DNA of 64,000 bases from assembly GCF_025210595.1 (NCBI RefSeq), contig NZ_JAOARH010000037.1, positions 1 to 64,000 of the forward strand, given 5' to 3'. Position 1 is the first letter of the stretch, and every line of letters starts with the position of its first letter. This stretch comes from Winogradskyella sp. Lineage in GTDB: Bacteria; Bacteroidota; Bacteroidia; Flavobacteriales; Flavobacteriaceae. Below, piece by piece: positions 1 through 8,637 of the stretch. Below the pieces are notes generated by a model. The model saw only the letters and a list, made by a program, of their open reading frames with translations. It was not told the DNA's origin and made no database searches. The position numbers and the translations under genes are program-made.

Positions 1-1
1 T

Positions 2-1204
2 GTTAGGCAAATTGTAAAAGGAAATTTTAAAGATTCGTTACAGCAATTTAGAGTTCAAATGAAGCAGCATGCCGAAGCTATGCAGTTTGAAGATGCTCAA
101 AGAATAAAGGAAAAACTCGAAATTTTAGAAAATTATCAGGTTAAATCTACTGTCGTAAATCCTAAGATTAGTAATGTAGATGTGTTTTCTATTGTAAGTG
201 ATGAAACCTATGCTTATATCAATTTTTTACAGATAAGTTATGGTTCAATTATTAGGTCTCATACTTTAGAAATAAAGAAGAAATTACAAGAAACCGATAA
301 GGAGTTGTTAGAAATAGCGATAACAGAAATCCGTCAACGATTCAATTCAAATTCTAAAGAAATATATGTGCCTTTTAAGGTAGATTTAGGTGAAAAGATT
401 AAGGTAACTGTTCCAAAACTTGGAGATAAAAAAAGTATAGTGGATTTATCTGTGCGCAATGCAAAATATTTCCGCATGGATAAATTAAAGCAAATAAAAA
501 TCGTAGATCCAGACCGTCATGCCAATAGAATAATGGCGCAAATGAAAGCAGATCTACGGTTGTCTGAAGAACCAAGACATATTGAATGTTTTGATAACTC
601 TAATATTCAAGGTACAAATCCTGTAGCAGCTTGTGTAGTATTTAAAAACGGAAAACCTAGTAAGAAAGATTATCGTCATTTTAATATAAAAACAGTTGAA
701 GGGCCAGATGATTTTGCATCTATGGAAGAAGTTGTTTATAGACGTTATAAACGTTTGTTAGATGAAGATCAATCCTTACCGCAACTTATAATTATTGATG
801 GAGGTAAGGGGCAATTGTCTTCCGCACTTAAAAGTCTAGATGCTTTAGAGTTAAGAGGGGAAATTGCCATAATCGGAATAGCAAAACGTTTAGAAGAATT
901 GTTTTACCCAGATGATCCAATTCCCTTATATTTAAACAAAAAAAGCGAAACACTAAAAATTATTCAGCAATTACGAAATGAAGCGCATCGTTTTGGCATA
1001 GAGCATCATAGAAATAGAAGAAGTAAGAGTGCTTTAACTACAGAACTTGAAAATATATCTGGTGTTGGTGAGCAGACTATTATAGATTTAATGAAGCAAT
1101 TTAAAACCGTAAAGCGAATTGCTAATGCTAAATTAGATGAACTAGAAGCGGTGATTGGAGTTTCGAGAGCCAATAAAGTGTATAACTATTATCATAAAGA
1201 ATAA
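2..1204 (+). CDS. uvrC: UvrABC excinuclease subunit C, C-terminal part (5' end outside window)
   Basis: UvrC makes the dual incisions of nucleotide excision repair after UvrA/UvrB damage recognition. The reading frame is open from base 2, so the gene starts before the window and only about 400 C-terminal residues are present; the GIY-YIG nuclease domain is missing. The visible part starts in the UVR (UvrB-binding) helix pair (QMKQHAEAMQFEDAQRIKEK). The RNase H-like 5' incision domain follows, with the ECFDNSNIQGT signature and the IIDGGKGQL segment. The tail carries tandem helix-hairpin-helix motifs (ENISGVGEQT, LEAVIGVSRA). The internal ATG at 59 is not the real start. The stop is 2 bases before the patatin gene, so the two are probably cotranscribed. 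Confidence 0.96.
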   Translation, partial: VRQIVKGNFKDSLQQFRVQMKQHAEAMQFEDAQRIKEKLEILENYQVKSTVVNPKISNVDVFSIVSDETYAYINFLQISYGSIIRSHTLEIKKKLQETDKELLEIAITEIRQRFNSNSKEIYVPFKVDLGEKIKVTVPKLGDKKSIVDLSVRNAKYFRMDKLKQIKIVDPDRHANRIMAQMKADLRLSEEPRHIECFDNSNIQGTNPVAACVVFKNGKPSKKDYRHFNIKTVEGPDDFASMEEVVYRRYKRLLDEDQSLPQLIIIDGGKGQLSSALKSLDALELRGEIAIIGIAKRLEELFYPDDPIPLYLNKKSETLKIIQQLRNEAHRFGIEHHRNRRSKSALTTELENISGVGEQTIIDLMKQFKTVKRIANAKLDELEAVIGVSRANKVYNYYHKE

Positions 1205-1206
1205 AT

Positions 1207-3459
1207 ATGTCCCAAACATACAGCCGAATACATGTTTTCTTTTTATTAATTCTCTTTCAATTAATGCTAGGTTTTAATAATCTTCAAGCACAAGATGATA
1301 AAGAGCCAAAGGTTGGTCTGGTTTTAAGCGGAGGTGGAGCAAAAGGCTTTGCGCATATTGGTGCTTTAAAAGTTATAGATAGTTTAGGTATTAAGATAGA
1401 TTATATTGCAGGTACAAGCATGGGAGCTATTATTGGCTCTTTATATGCAACAGGATACTCAGGTAAACAATTAGAAGAGGTCTTTAAAACTATTGATTTT
1501 GATGAATTAATTAATGATGAATTTCCAAGAGAAGCTAAATCCTTTTATGAGCGCGAAAATTCTGAAAAATATGCCATAAGTATACCATTTGATAATTTTA
1601 AGATTAACCTACCATCGGGTTTATCTAGAGGGCAAAATGTATATAATTTATTATACCATATGATGCTTCCTGTTAACGATGTAAGAGATTTTAAAAAATT
1701 GCCAATTCCGTTTTTTTGTGTTGCAACCAATGTGGAAACAGGCGAATCTTTAATATTAGATAGTGGTAGACTTGCAGAAGCGGTAACTGCAAGTGGTGCT
1801 TTACCTTCTTTTTTTCAGCCTGTTATTATAGGAGATGATATTTTAATTGATGGAGGTGTTACTAATAATTTTCCTGTTGAAGAATTAAGAGCAAAAGGTA
1901 TGGATATCATTATAGGTGTTGATGTACAAGATGATTTGAGAGATAAAGAAGATTTAAAGACAGCGCCAGAAATTCTATTGCAGATAAATAATTTTAGAAC
2001 AATTAATGCAATGAAGGGTAAAGTGCCATTAACCGATATTTATATAAAACCAGATATAACAAAGTATTCTGTGCTTTCTTTTGATGAGGGTGATGATATT
2101 ATTGCAAATGGGGAAAAAGCTGCAAAGTCTAAAATAGATGTTTTAAATAAATTAAAAAGCATTCAAAAAAGTTTACCAAACCGCCCACATCTCAAAATTA
2201 TAGATAGTATTAATATAAAATCTGTAAAAATTAAAGGAAATGAACGTTATACAAGGTCCTATTTTTTAGGAAAATTAAAACTTAGAGGCAATGAAACTTT
2301 GAGTTATGAGGATTTTAAAAGTCGTATTAATAATATTATTGCTACAAATAATTTTGAAACATTTAGATATTATTTAGAGCCAACAGATAGTATTAATCAA
2401 TACAGATTGAATGGTCACATAAGAGAATCTGAAGCCACAGCATTTTTAAAATTAGGTGTGCATTATGATGGTTTATATAAAAGTGCTGCGCTGGCAAATC
2501 TTACTAAAAAAGGACTGCTGTTTAATAACGATATAGCATCTTTAGATGTTATGCTTGGGGATAACACCAGATATAATTTAGATTATTTTATAGATAAAGG
2601 TTTTTACTTAAGTGTTGGAATTAAATCAAGATACAATCAGTTTAATAAAAGTGTAAATCCAAGTTTAGTGCTAGAAAGTGGCTCACCTATGTTAGATAAC
2701 TTAAATAAAATAAGTATTCACTTTCAAGATTTTACCAATCAGGTTTATTTACAAACGTTATTTAGAAAAGATTTTTCATTAAGATTAGGGGGTGAGCATA
2801 AACGATTAAAAATTACTTCAGAAACGCTGATTTCTGAAAATCAGGATGACGAATTTATTTTTGAGAATACAGATTATTTAAGTCTATTCGGAAATTTAAA
2901 ATACGATAGTTATAGTGATCCTTACTTTCCAAAAAGTGGCGCTTACTTTAATGGTGATTTTCATTGGTATGTAAATGCATCAGATTTTAACTCCGATTTT
3001 AAACCATTTTCTATAGCAAAAGCAGACCTAGGTTATGCCTTTAGCTTTAGTGAAAAATTAGCATTAAAAACAGAAACAAGTGGAGGTTTTAAATTAGGTG
3101 ATGATTCAGCGACAGCACTTGGTTTTGCATTGGGAGGATATGCTAATAATTTAATTAATAATTTTTATAGCTTTTATGGTTATGATTATATAGACATAAC
3201 AGGAGATAGTTTTGTTAAAGCAACTTTTACTTTAGATTATGAATGGCTAAATAATCATCATGTATTATTAATGGCAAATTACGCTAATGTAGAAAACCAA
3301 TTGTTTGAAACAGGTAATTGGTTGTCAACACCAGATTATACAGGCTATGCTCTTGGATATTCTTTAGAAACTTTTTTAGGACCTTTAGAAGCTAGGTATA
3401 CTTATTCTCCAGAAACAGGTGAAGATTATTGGTTTTTTAATCTTGGATTTTGGTTTTAA
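1207..3459 (+). CDS. Patatin-like phospholipase with POTRA and outer-membrane beta-barrel (RssA/PlpD type)
   Basis: This 750-residue protein has a signal peptide (about residues 1-29, ending QAQ) and a patatin domain. The domain has the oxyanion motif GGGAKG (42-47), the nucleophile elbow GTSMG (serine 71) and a DGG catalytic aspartate near residue 216. A POTRA-like segment follows at about 335-410, then a BamA-type 16-strand-like barrel ending in GFWF with a terminal aromatic residue. Family knowledge: such proteins are phospholipases/lysophospholipases tethered to or passed through their own outer-membrane barrel (type Vd-like). It starts 2 bases after uvrC, so it lies in the same transcript. 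The natural substrate cannot be read from the sequence. Confidence 0.9.
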   Translation: MSQTYSRIHVFFLLILFQLMLGFNNLQAQDDKEPKVGLVLSGGGAKGFAHIGALKVIDSLGIKIDYIAGTSMGAIIGSLYATGYSGKQLEEVFKTIDFDELINDEFPREAKSFYERENSEKYAISIPFDNFKINLPSGLSRGQNVYNLLYHMMLPVNDVRDFKKLPIPFFCVATNVETGESLILDSGRLAEAVTASGALPSFFQPVIIGDDILIDGGVTNNFPVEELRAKGMDIIIGVDVQDDLRDKEDLKTAPEILLQINNFRTINAMKGKVPLTDIYIKPDITKYSVLSFDEGDDIIANGEKAAKSKIDVLNKLKSIQKSLPNRPHLKIIDSINIKSVKIKGNERYTRSYFLGKLKLRGNETLSYEDFKSRINNIIATNNFETFRYYLEPTDSINQYRLNGHIRESEATAFLKLGVHYDGLYKSAALANLTKKGLLFNNDIASLDVMLGDNTRYNLDYFIDKGFYLSVGIKSRYNQFNKSVNPSLVLESGSPMLDNLNKISIHFQDFTNQVYLQTLFRKDFSLRLGGEHKRLKITSETLISENQDDEFIFENTDYLSLFGNLKYDSYSDPYFPKSGAYFNGDFHWYVNASDFNSDFKPFSIAKADLGYAFSFSEKLALKTETSGGFKLGDDSATALGFALGGYANNLINNFYSFYGYDYIDITGDSFVKATFTLDYEWLNNHHVLLMANYANVENQLFETGNWLSTPDYTGYALGYSLETFLGPLEARYTYSPETGEDYWFFNLGFWF

Positions 3460-3563
3460 ATTAAAAATTTGCCAAATTTGTAACATTATGAAACCATTTT
3501 GGGAAAATTTAAAACTTCATTTACATTTCCTTATTAAGAGGGATCCAGAATAGCATTTTTGTT

Positions 3564-3625
3564 ATTCCTGTATAGCTAGGAATCTAATTTAATCTTAGTT
3601 GTTCTCCTCAATTTTTGTACCTTTA
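3564..3625 (+). promoter_or_regulatory. Probable promoter region of hmgA with upstream inverted repeat
   Basis: A TTG at 3599-3601 is followed after 16 bases by TACCTTTA (3618-3625), one base off the Bacteroidota TAnnTTTG -7 element. Just upstream, ATTCCT (3564-3569) and AGGAAT (3578-3583) form an interrupted palindrome that could be an operator. The spacing is slightly short, so this is tentative. The rest of the 233-base gap 3460-3692 holds nothing else I can support. Confidence 0.35.
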
Positions 3626-3692
3626 GAAACAGCGTTGTTGACTACAGCTTATAAGTTCTATAAACCATAAATTTTAAAATTTAAATCAAGCC

Positions 3693-4850
3693 ATGCCATT
3701 TTATCATAAATTAGGAAAAATTCCACCGAAGCGTCATACGCAATTTCGTAAAGAAGACGGAAGCTTATATTATGAGCAACTGTTTGGTACCATTGGTTTC
3801 GACGGAATGTCAGCTAATTTGTACCATGAGCAAAGACCAACTCAGGTTAAAGAAATTCGTAAGCAATATTCTGTAGCGCCTAAAGTAGCATTGGCTAACA
3901 ATATTAAGTCATATCGCTTTAGAGGTTTTCAAGTACCACAAGTTGATGATTATTTAGAAAGTCGAAAAGTAGTGCTTACCAATAGTGACTGTAATGTGAT
4001 TTTATCAGCACCAAAACAATCTACAAAAGATTACTTTTATAAAAATACAGACGCAGATGAAATAATTTTTATTCATAAAGGTACCGGAAAACTGCGTACA
4101 CATATGGGTAATCTAGATTTTAAGTATGGTGATTATTTAGTAATACCACGTGGAATGATCTATAAACTAGATTTTGATAATGAGGATAATCGTCTGTTTA
4201 TTGTAGAATCTTATAGCCCTGTATATACACCAAAGCGCTATCGTAATTGGTTTGGGCAACTACTAGAGCATTCTCCATTTTGTGAGCGAGATTTTCGTCA
4301 ACCACAAGAACTGGAAACGTATAATGAGAATGGTGACTTTTTAATGAAGGTGAAAAAACAAGATGAGATTATAGAAATGGTATATGCCTCTCACCCTTTT
4401 GATGTGGTAGGCTATGATGGCTATAATTATCCGTATGCGTTTTCTATTCACGATTTTGAACCTATTACAGGCCGTATACATTTGCCACCACCAATTCATC
4501 AAACTTTTGAGACTGATACTTTTGTGATATGTAGCTTTGTGCCAAGATTGTATGATTACCATCCAGATGCAATACCAGCACCTTATAATCATAGCAATAT
4601 AGATAGTGATGAGGTATTGTACTATGTAGATGGTGATTTTATGAGTAGAAATGATATTGAAGCAGGTCATATTTCATTGCATCCAGCAGGAATTCCACAC
4701 GGACCACATCCAGGTGCAACCGAGCGTAGTATAGGTGAAAAAGAGACTTTAGAATTAGCGGTAATGGTAGACACATTTAAACCATTGATGGTCACTGAAG
4801 AGGCAATGAAGATTGCAGATGAAGACTACTATAAGTCTTGGTTAGAGTAA
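3693..4850 (+). CDS. hmgA: Homogentisate 1,2-dioxygenase
   Basis: This enzyme opens the ring of homogentisate to 4-maleylacetoacetate using non-haem Fe(II) in tyrosine/phenylalanine breakdown. The 385-residue length fits the bacterial/flavobacterial form. The cupin ligand region is visible as HLPPPIHQTFET and HPAGIPHGPHPGATE, which hold the family histidines and glutamate; PRG and YSPVYTP segments mark the N-terminal cupin. It is cytoplasmic. It lies upstream of hppD, the preceding pathway step, with one small membrane-protein gene between them, so the three probably form one transcript. Fumarylacetoacetase and maleylacetoacetate isomerase are not in the window. ATG at 3693 gives the expected N-terminus MPFYHKLGKIPPKRHTQFRK. 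Confidence 0.95.
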   Translation: MPFYHKLGKIPPKRHTQFRKEDGSLYYEQLFGTIGFDGMSANLYHEQRPTQVKEIRKQYSVAPKVALANNIKSYRFRGFQVPQVDDYLESRKVVLTNSDCNVILSAPKQSTKDYFYKNTDADEIIFIHKGTGKLRTHMGNLDFKYGDYLVIPRGMIYKLDFDNEDNRLFIVESYSPVYTPKRYRNWFGQLLEHSPFCERDFRQPQELETYNENGDFLMKVKKQDEIIEMVYASHPFDVVGYDGYNYPYAFSIHDFEPITGRIHLPPPIHQTFETDTFVICSFVPRLYDYHPDAIPAPYNHSNIDSDEVLYYVDGDFMSRNDIEAGHISLHPAGIPHGPHPGATERSIGEKETLELAVMVDTFKPLMVTEEAMKIADEDYYKSWLE

Positions 4851-4882
4851 AATGTTATTTCTGTTTTTACAAAAAAGAATAA

Positions 4883-5386
4883 ATGAATCAAAATAAATTA
4901 TCTGCAGATCCTTTAGCTTTAATTTTAGGGATATTAGCTTTAGTAATAGGTGTTGCAGGCTGTTGTTGTTATGGCTTAACAGCGATAGTGCCTTTAATTA
5001 TGGCGATTATTGGATTGGTAACCGCTAATAAAAGTTTACGTGAATATGGCGATAACCCAGACGCTTTTTCATACCAATCTAGGAGTAATGTTAATACGGC
5101 AAAGATTGTTAATATTATAGCAATTGTTTTAAATGGATTGATTTTGTTAGTCACAATAATTGCTTTAATTTTTTACGGAACAATGTTGTCGTCTGGTATG
5201 TTAGATGAAATACAATCTGGAGACATAGAAGAAGATGGTTCTAGTGTTATAGAAGTGCAAGAAGATATGGTTTCAGATTCATTAAATGATGATGCATATG
5301 TTATTGAAGAAGATACGTTAAAAGCGAATGAAAAAAAGGAAAAATCATTCGAAGAAATAATGAGAGATATAGATTCAAAATATTAA
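4883..5386 (+). CDS. CCC-motif small membrane protein (DUF4190-like)
   Basis: This 167-residue protein has two hydrophobic stretches, at about residues 11-47 and 72-101. The first holds three consecutive cysteines (27-29) followed by YG, a signature seen in flavobacterial 'CCC motif' membrane proteins related to DUF4190. A polar loop with a YQSRSN segment separates the membrane segments. An acidic, low-complexity C-terminal tail of about 60 residues follows, probably cytoplasmic. It sits 32 bases after hmgA and 16 before hppD, so it is very likely cotranscribed with both. No catalytic motif is visible and no function is known to me. The triple cysteine could be acylated or bind metal, but this is speculation. 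Confidence 0.8.
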   Translation: MNQNKLSADPLALILGILALVIGVAGCCCYGLTAIVPLIMAIIGLVTANKSLREYGDNPDAFSYQSRSNVNTAKIVNIIAIVLNGLILLVTIIALIFYGTMLSSGMLDEIQSGDIEEDGSSVIEVQEDMVSDSLNDDAYVIEEDTLKANEKKEKSFEEIMRDIDSKY

Positions 5387-5402
5387 GAATAAATTTTTTT
5401 TT

Positions 5403-6563
5403 ATGGCAAAGGAGATAAAATCCGTTAATTACGGTCTAGAAAAAATATTTGAAGGTGCACAAGATTTTTTGCCACTTTTAGGTACAGATTATGTAGAGTT
5501 TTATGTAGGTAATGCTAAGCAAGCAGCACATTTTTACAAAACAGCCTTTGGCTTTCAATCTTATGCATATAAAGGATTGGAAACAGGTAGTAAAGAGACT
5601 GTTTCTTATGTTGTAAAGCAAGATAAAATTAAATTAGTGCTTACAACACCATTAAATTCTAAGCATCCAATAAATGATCATATTGTAAAACATGGTGATG
5701 GTGTTAAAGTTGTAGCACTATGGGTAGATGATGCTCGTAAATCTTATGAAGAGACAATAAAAAGAGGCGCTAAATCATACATGGAACCTGTTGTAGAAAA
5801 AGATGAGCATGGTGAAGTAGTTAGGGCTGGAATTTATACTTATGGAGAAACAGTACATATGTTTGTAGAGCGTAAAAACTACAATGGTGTATTTATGCCA
5901 AAATTTGAAAAGTGGGAGTCTGATTATAACCCAGAACCAGTAGGTTTAAAATATGTAGACCACATGGTTGGTAATGTAGGTTGGGGTGAAATGAATACTT
6001 GGGTAAAATGGTACGAAGACGTTATGGGATTTGTTAACTTCTTGTCTTTTGATGATAAGCAAATCCATACAGAGTATTCAGCATTAATGAGTAAAGTAAT
6101 GAGTAATGGCAACGGACGTATAAAATTCCCAATCAATGAACCAGCAGAAGGAAAAAAACGTTCTCAAATAGAAGAGTACTTGGATTTTTATGAAGGTCCA
6201 GGAGTGCAACATATTGCTGTAGCTACTGATGATATTATTAAAACCGTAACAGCTATGAGAGCAAGAGGTGTAGAATTTTTATCTATACCACCAGAAGAAT
6301 ATTATAGAGCAGTACCTGGAAGATTAGAAGAATTTAGTCACGAGCTGAGAGAAGATATTGAAATGTTAAAAAGCCTTGGTATAATGATAGATGCTGATGA
6401 AGAAGGCTACTTATTACAAATATTTACAAAACCAGTAGAAGACAGACCAACCTTATTTTTTGAAATTATACAGCGTATGGGAGCAAGAGGATTTGGAGCT
6501 GGTAACTTTAAGGCTTTATTCGAATCTATCGAAAGAGAACAAGCCAAAAGAGGTACATTGTAA
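5403..6563 (+). CDS. hppD: 4-hydroxyphenylpyruvate dioxygenase
   Basis: This Fe(II) enzyme converts 4-hydroxyphenylpyruvate to homogentisate, the substrate of HmgA encoded upstream. The 386 residues contain two vicinal-oxygen-chelate (glyoxalase-fold) halves. Typical HPPD motifs are visible: KYVDHMVGNV with the first iron histidine, GVQHIAVATDDI with the second, and FEIIQR with the glutamate ligand. The C-terminal GFGAGNFKALFESIEREQ helix covers the active site in the family. It is cytoplasmic. It is the last gene of the hmgA group and is followed directly by a 13-bp hairpin. Start ATG at 5403. Confidence 0.97.
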   Translation: MAKEIKSVNYGLEKIFEGAQDFLPLLGTDYVEFYVGNAKQAAHFYKTAFGFQSYAYKGLETGSKETVSYVVKQDKIKLVLTTPLNSKHPINDHIVKHGDGVKVVALWVDDARKSYEETIKRGAKSYMEPVVEKDEHGEVVRAGIYTYGETVHMFVERKNYNGVFMPKFEKWESDYNPEPVGLKYVDHMVGNVGWGEMNTWVKWYEDVMGFVNFLSFDDKQIHTEYSALMSKVMSNGNGRIKFPINEPAEGKKRSQIEEYLDFYEGPGVQHIAVATDDIIKTVTAMRARGVEFLSIPPEEYYRAVPGRLEEFSHELREDIEMLKSLGIMIDADEEGYLLQIFTKPVEDRPTLFFEIIQRMGARGFGAGNFKALFESIEREQAKRGTL

Positions 6564-6571
6564 AAAAATAG

Positions 6572-6606
6572 AAGCGCGTTTAGATCCCTAAACTCTAAAC
6601 GCGCTT
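6572..6606 (+). terminator. Hairpin terminator after hppD
   Basis: AAGCGCGTTTAGA (6572-6584) pairs perfectly with TCTAAACGCGCTT (6594-6606), giving a 13-bp stem with a 9-base loop starting 8 bases after the hppD stop. There is no long T run behind it, so it may act partly by stabilising the 3' end. Confidence 0.75.
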
Positions 6607-6894
6607 TATAATAAGACTAACCTTAAAGCTCTTTCTGTTTAAGGCAAAGGAAATAAAGCATATATTATTATCTACACTTAATTATTTCAACAGGTTTTTT
6701 CATAAAGGCTTAAGAACTTCTTTTTTATATCGTTAAGTATTTGAAATGTGAGCATTGATCAAAAAAATATAAAATGCTTTAAGTTTTTTGATTGTGTTTC
6801 AAGGTTTTAATAGATTTGGAATAGAAATTGTATTTAATGTGATTGTAACGTAAAAATTGAGTTACATTATTTAAATTTACATATTCTAAATACT
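6607..6894. other. Intergenic spacer before the DUF3108 gene
   Basis: This 288-base AT-rich stretch holds no open frame of useful length on either strand and no obvious repeat. The promoter of the next gene must lie here, but I could not find a convincing TTG / TAnnTTTG pair. Confidence 0.6.
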
Positions 6895-7689
6895 ATGAAA
6901 TATTTACTCACCATATTTATTTTTTTTATAGGGTTAAAAACAGCAAATGTAAATCAAGAACCTGCTTTTCAAAAAGGCGAATGGTTTAAGTTTAAAATGA
7001 GTTACAGTGGTTGGTTTAAAGCAGGAGAAGCTACTCTAAAAGTTGATGAAAAAAGACTCAATGGTAAAAAAGTTTATCATGTTGTAGGTAAAGGAAAAAC
7101 AACTGGAGCCGTCAATTTCTTTTTTAAAGTTAGAGATCGTTATGAAAGCTATTTCGATAAAGAAACAGGAATGCCTTATAAATTTATTAGAAAAATAGAT
7201 GAAGGTGGTCATACTAAAGATATAGAAATAGAGTTCAATCATGAAGAGCAAAAAGCCATTGTAAATAACAAAAAGCACAAAAAGATAAAGACCATTTCAA
7301 CAGAAGAGGGTGTGCAAGACATGGTGTCTATGTATTACTATCTAAGAAATAATATTGATATATCTTCTTTAAAAAGTGGAGATGAAATAACAACCAATAT
7401 GTTTTTTGATGAAGAAAATTATGGTTTTAAGCTTAAGTATCTTGGTAAAGAAACCATAAAAGTAGATATAAATGGCTCTAAGGTTAAAGTTAAATCTATA
7501 AAATTTAGGCCTTATGTAATGGCAGGTCGTGTTTTTAAAGAAGAAGAAAGTTTAACCTTATGGGTTAGTGCAGATAAAAATAAAATTCCACTAAAAATAA
7601 AAGCAGATTTAGCTGTAGGCTCTTTACGTGCAGATTTAATACAATTTAAAGGGCTAAAACACTATTTTCCTATAGAACTTGAAAATTAA
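6895..7689 (+). CDS. DUF3108 family secreted protein
   Basis: This 264-residue protein starts with a hydrophobic export signal (MKYLLTIFIFFIGLKT). The body matches the DUF3108 pattern: an early FKMSYSGWFKAGEATL segment, a YESYFDKETGMPYKFIRKI strand pair, and a C-terminal LTLWVSADKNKIPLKIKADLAVGSLRADL. Family members are predicted periplasmic beta-rich proteins of unknown function, with a fold suggested to resemble lipid/lipoprotein-carrier barrels. It is 3 bases before the tryptophan dioxygenase gene and heads a + strand run reaching pgi. The link with tryptophan catabolism is positional only. Confidence 0.85.
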   Translation: MKYLLTIFIFFIGLKTANVNQEPAFQKGEWFKFKMSYSGWFKAGEATLKVDEKRLNGKKVYHVVGKGKTTGAVNFFFKVRDRYESYFDKETGMPYKFIRKIDEGGHTKDIEIEFNHEEQKAIVNNKKHKKIKTISTEEGVQDMVSMYYYLRNNIDISSLKSGDEITTNMFFDEENYGFKLKYLGKETIKVDINGSKVKVKSIKFRPYVMAGRVFKEEESLTLWVSADKNKIPLKIKADLAVGSLRADLIQFKGLKHYFPIELEN

Positions 7690-7692
7690 TTT

Positions 7693-8625
7693 ATGCCAGA
7701 CCAACCTAATTACACAGAGATTTTAAATGAGCTTCAAGAGAAGTATAATAAAATAGATCAAAACACAGATGATCATTTATATGGCTTACTTTACAGTAAG
7801 CCAATTACATATTGGGATTATATACAAACCGATGCGTTATTAAGTCTTCAAATTCAGCGTACCACGCTTCCAGATGAGATGGTATTTATAGCCTATCATC
7901 AAATCAATGAACTTATTTTTAAAATGATACTCTGGGAAATTTCTCAAGTAGCAAATAAGGAAGGTTTAGATGTAGTCTTTTTTGAAAACAGATTAATGCG
8001 TATTAGTCGTTATTTTGATATGCTTACGACATCTTTCAATATTATGAGAGATGGTATGGATGTAGAGCAGTATATGAAATTTAGATATACTTTAACACCA
8101 GCAAGTGGTTTTCAAAGCGCTCAATATCGTTTAATTGAGTTTGCTTCAACTGAGTTGATTAATCTTATTGATTATAGATTTAGAGCTAGTATTGATAGGA
8201 ATACGCCGTACACACATGCTTTTGAACATTTGTATTGGCAAGCCGCAGGCAAGGACCATAAAACAGGTAAGAAATCTACACTTTTAATCAACTTTGAAGA
8301 GCGATATAAAGATGAGTTTTTAAGATTTATGAAAGAGTATAACACTAAAAATCTTTGGACACGTTTTAAAGAATTACCTGAAGAAGATCAAAAAAACGAA
8401 GATTTAATTAAAGCAATGCGCCATTTTGATTATACTGTTAATGTAACTTGGGTAATGGCACATTATAATGCGGCAAAACATTATATAGAAAGCGGTATTG
8501 GTGATGGAGAAGCAACAGGAGGAAGCGATTGGAAAAAATATATGCATCCAAGATATCAAAGACGTATTTTCTTTCCAGATTTATGGACAGAAGAGGAGTT
8601 GAAAAATTGGGGAAATAATTTATAA
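7693..8625 (+). CDS. kynA: Tryptophan 2,3-dioxygenase
   Basis: This haem enzyme opens the indole ring of L-tryptophan to N-formylkynurenine, the first step of the kynurenine pathway. The 310 residues show family signatures: TDALLSLQIQRTTLPDEMVFIAYHQINELIFKMIL near the N-terminus (substrate and haem region), and TPASGFQSAQYRLIE in the middle. The proximal-haem-type helix segment is VMAHYNAAKHYIESG near residue 260. It is cytoplasmic and forms a tetramer in the family. It is tightly packed between the DUF3108 gene (3-base gap) and the M23 peptidase gene. No other kynurenine-pathway gene is in the window. Start ATG at 7693. Confidence 0.95.
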   Translation: MPDQPNYTEILNELQEKYNKIDQNTDDHLYGLLYSKPITYWDYIQTDALLSLQIQRTTLPDEMVFIAYHQINELIFKMILWEISQVANKEGLDVVFFENRLMRISRYFDMLTTSFNIMRDGMDVEQYMKFRYTLTPASGFQSAQYRLIEFASTELINLIDYRFRASIDRNTPYTHAFEHLYWQAAGKDHKTGKKSTLLINFEERYKDEFLRFMKEYNTKNLWTRFKELPEEDQKNEDLIKAMRHFDYTVNVTWVMAHYNAAKHYIESGIGDGEATGGSDWKKYMHPRYQRRIFFPDLWTEEELKNWGNNL

Positions 8626-8637
8626 ATAGCAGTATTG

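Noticed and set aside
3488..3553. 21-codon frame starting MKPFWENLKLHLHF after the patatin gene
   Set aside because: It is short, with no support beyond an ATG. A faint likeness to the start of serine acetyltransferases is too weak to call a gene or a remnant.
4341..4670. 109-codon minus-strand frame inside hmgA
   Set aside because: It lies entirely antisense to a confidently assigned gene and resembles no family.
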